From positions 36,697,518-36,761,517 of the forward strand of contig NW_024881313.1 in NCBI RefSeq assembly GCF_018691265.1: a DNA stretch of 64,000 nucleotides. The letters run 5' to 3'. The stretch is from Tyto alba (taxonomy: Eukaryota > Chordata > Aves > Strigiformes > Tytonidae). The notes beneath the pieces were generated by a model, which was given only the letters and a program-made list of their open reading frames with translations, had not been told where the DNA came from and searched no databases. The translations under genes were made by a program, and so were the position numbers. Shown piece after piece: positions 62,601-64,000 of this stretch (positions within the stretch are counted from its first letter, which is position 1; each line of letters begins with the position of its first letter).

Positions 62601-64000
62601 GAAGAGGCTTGCCTTGTTTCCTTTTCTCTTTAAATACTTACTTTATTGAGGAGTTATTACAAACTATCAGCCCTGTTTTTCCCCAGAAGCTAGGACACCC
62701 ACACTGGCCATGGTCAGCAGTGGAAGATCCAGTGATGTCCAGGAAAGATACTGACATTGGCTCAGCTCCCTGACTATGTGCCAGGACACAATAGTACAAC
62801 TGGCAAACCTCTCATACCAGTTCCTCTTCCTGGTAAAAATCTCTACAGCTCTATGCTAAGCTAAGGAAAAGAAAATAAATTCCAACCATCTGGTGACTAT
62901 TTTCTCCCCACTGAAGGGCTCTGCTGTACCTCTGCCCCTCAGCCAGCCCAACAGAGGCTGTTTGGTTTTGCAAGTTTGCTCAACCATATTCCTCCCAAGG
63001 AACATAGTTTCCCAGTCCTACAGTGAAGTATCTACCCACCATATAGTCCAGACCCATTTTTCTAACAAAAGTGTTCCTTAGTCTCCCCTCGAACATCCTA
63101 AGCTTGTTGGTTTTGCCTATATGTCTGCCTTCTCTGTCCCAGAAATTAATCTCCACCAGATCAGAGGGATTTGAGGGGAAGTTTCGTATCAACCAATTTG
63201 GCTACAGTTTATAGGTTAGGGGACTGAGGTAGGCTCCTTCAGTAGCTAGCCATCAGAGCTTGCTTTGCTGTTTGAAATCATATCCTGAGCCTGACTATAC
63301 CAAAGGCTGAGGGAGTCTAAACAACAAAATTAATCTGTGCCTTCGGGATTTGGCAGCTGTGCTCAGTGTTGTGCTTGAATCATCACAACAAAGCACCTCA
63401 ACACAATGATGTCAAAGTAGCTGGTAAAGACAAAGCTCAAGAACAGTTCGTCCTGCTCCTTTCCTTCTCTCCATGCCTCAGTTTCCCTGCCTAGAGAGAC
63501 AGCTGCTCCAGAGCAGGCAGTACAGACAACAAGCAGCTTGGGTCTGAAGTGCCACAGCAGGTAGTTGCCCAAAGTCCTGCTGCATGACTTTCAGCTGCCT
63601 CTAAGAGGATGCCATCTGCAACATGTCCTGGGAGAAGGAGGTGGTGTGTGCCTTGGTGACGGGGTTCTTTTCTCGCACAAAACCAGAGAGGTAGAATTAC
63701 TGTTTCACCGTGGAACACTTTTCCATTTGCCTCTCGGACTCTAAGTGTTACAGCAACACAATGAACCCTGATATGGTCCAGGACACCACGTAGGAGTGCT
63801 ACAGAGAAATCTTGGGGAACTCAGGGCAACTGTGGATTGCCTCCACATGTCTGTTTCACCACGGACTTTTAAGACACAAAGATCCATCTGACTAGGGAAC
63901 ACTCAAACAAAATCATTAGCAGTGAGCAATAAAGACTGCTGAACTGTCCATGCTTTTGAGTAGCTGCACAATTTCTTTTACACCAGGGAGATGAAGGGAA
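56610..64000. other. Intergenic sequence to the window end, no gene recognised
   Basis: No domain-bearing frames or recognisable exons were found. The stretch 57,830-58,430 is AT/CpG-poor and repeat-free and reads like conserved non-coding DNA. So does 59,540-59,830. A 70-codon minus frame at 62,980-63,192 is open but unrecognised. CRHR2, expected near here by mammalian synteny, was not found by eye; small exons could have been missed. Confidence 0.45.

Noticed and set aside
62980..63192. 70-codon minus-strand frame with protein-like texture
   Set aside because: No family, splice signals or neighbours support it; the length is within chance.
46000..64000. CRHR2, expected downstream of GARS1 from mammalian synteny
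   Set aside because: I looked on the minus strand for its conserved transmembrane and C-terminal segments and saw none. Short exons could be missed by eye, so this is absence of evidence only.

Overview
This window looks like a piece of a bird chromosome, probably from a neoavian. Three things point that way. It holds several CR1 LINE copies, one ending in the classic CR1 tail near 42,470. It has a compact, intron-rich vertebrate gene with a very G-rich CpG-island promoter. It also contains an ERV-type LTR and degenerate C2H2 zinc-finger genes. Crocodilians or turtles, which also carry CR1, are not fully excluded.

The only fully recognisable gene is GARS1 (glycyl-tRNA synthetase), complete on the + strand from 8,797 to 38,345. 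I placed all 17 coding exons. Their splice phases join without a break into a 724-residue mitochondrial form, and an internal ATG at codon 40 gives a 685-residue cytosolic form. Fifteen introns are GT-AG. Intron 11 is an AT-AC intron with near-perfect minor-spliceosome (U12) 5' splice and branch-point signals. An 18-codon upstream ORF overlaps the mitochondrial start codon out of frame.

Region by region: 1-3,640 is intergenic with no gene seen. 3,790-4,250 holds an (A)32 tract and a small CpG island that belongs to no gene I can identify. 4,660-7,420 is intergenic. 7,425-8,430 is a G-rich minisatellite with a higher-order organisation: a 453-bp block (short-long-short-long-long) present twice. 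It abuts the GARS1 CpG island (8,430-9,500), which carries NRF1-like and CTCF-like motifs. GARS1 intron 2 contains a reverse-oriented LTR-like element and intron 16 a CR1 tail.

Downstream of GARS1 the window is mostly intergenic and repeat-bearing. There is an unexplained 320-codon antisense open frame (38,793-39,752), a CR1 3' end (41,930-42,482) and a reverse CR1 reverse-transcriptase fragment (44,870-45,650). A convincing minus-strand 3'UTR with a possible terminal coding exon of an unidentified gene lies at 46,055-46,810. A 49-bp-arm inverted repeat sits at 49,289-49,397. A C2H2 zinc-finger gene on the minus strand (49,559-51,303) is frameshifted and has decayed fingers, and a second, smaller zinc-finger relic lies at 55,919-56,179. 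From 56,600 to the end I see no gene. In mammals CRHR2 lies tail-to-tail with GARS1; I looked for its hallmark segments by eye and did not find them.
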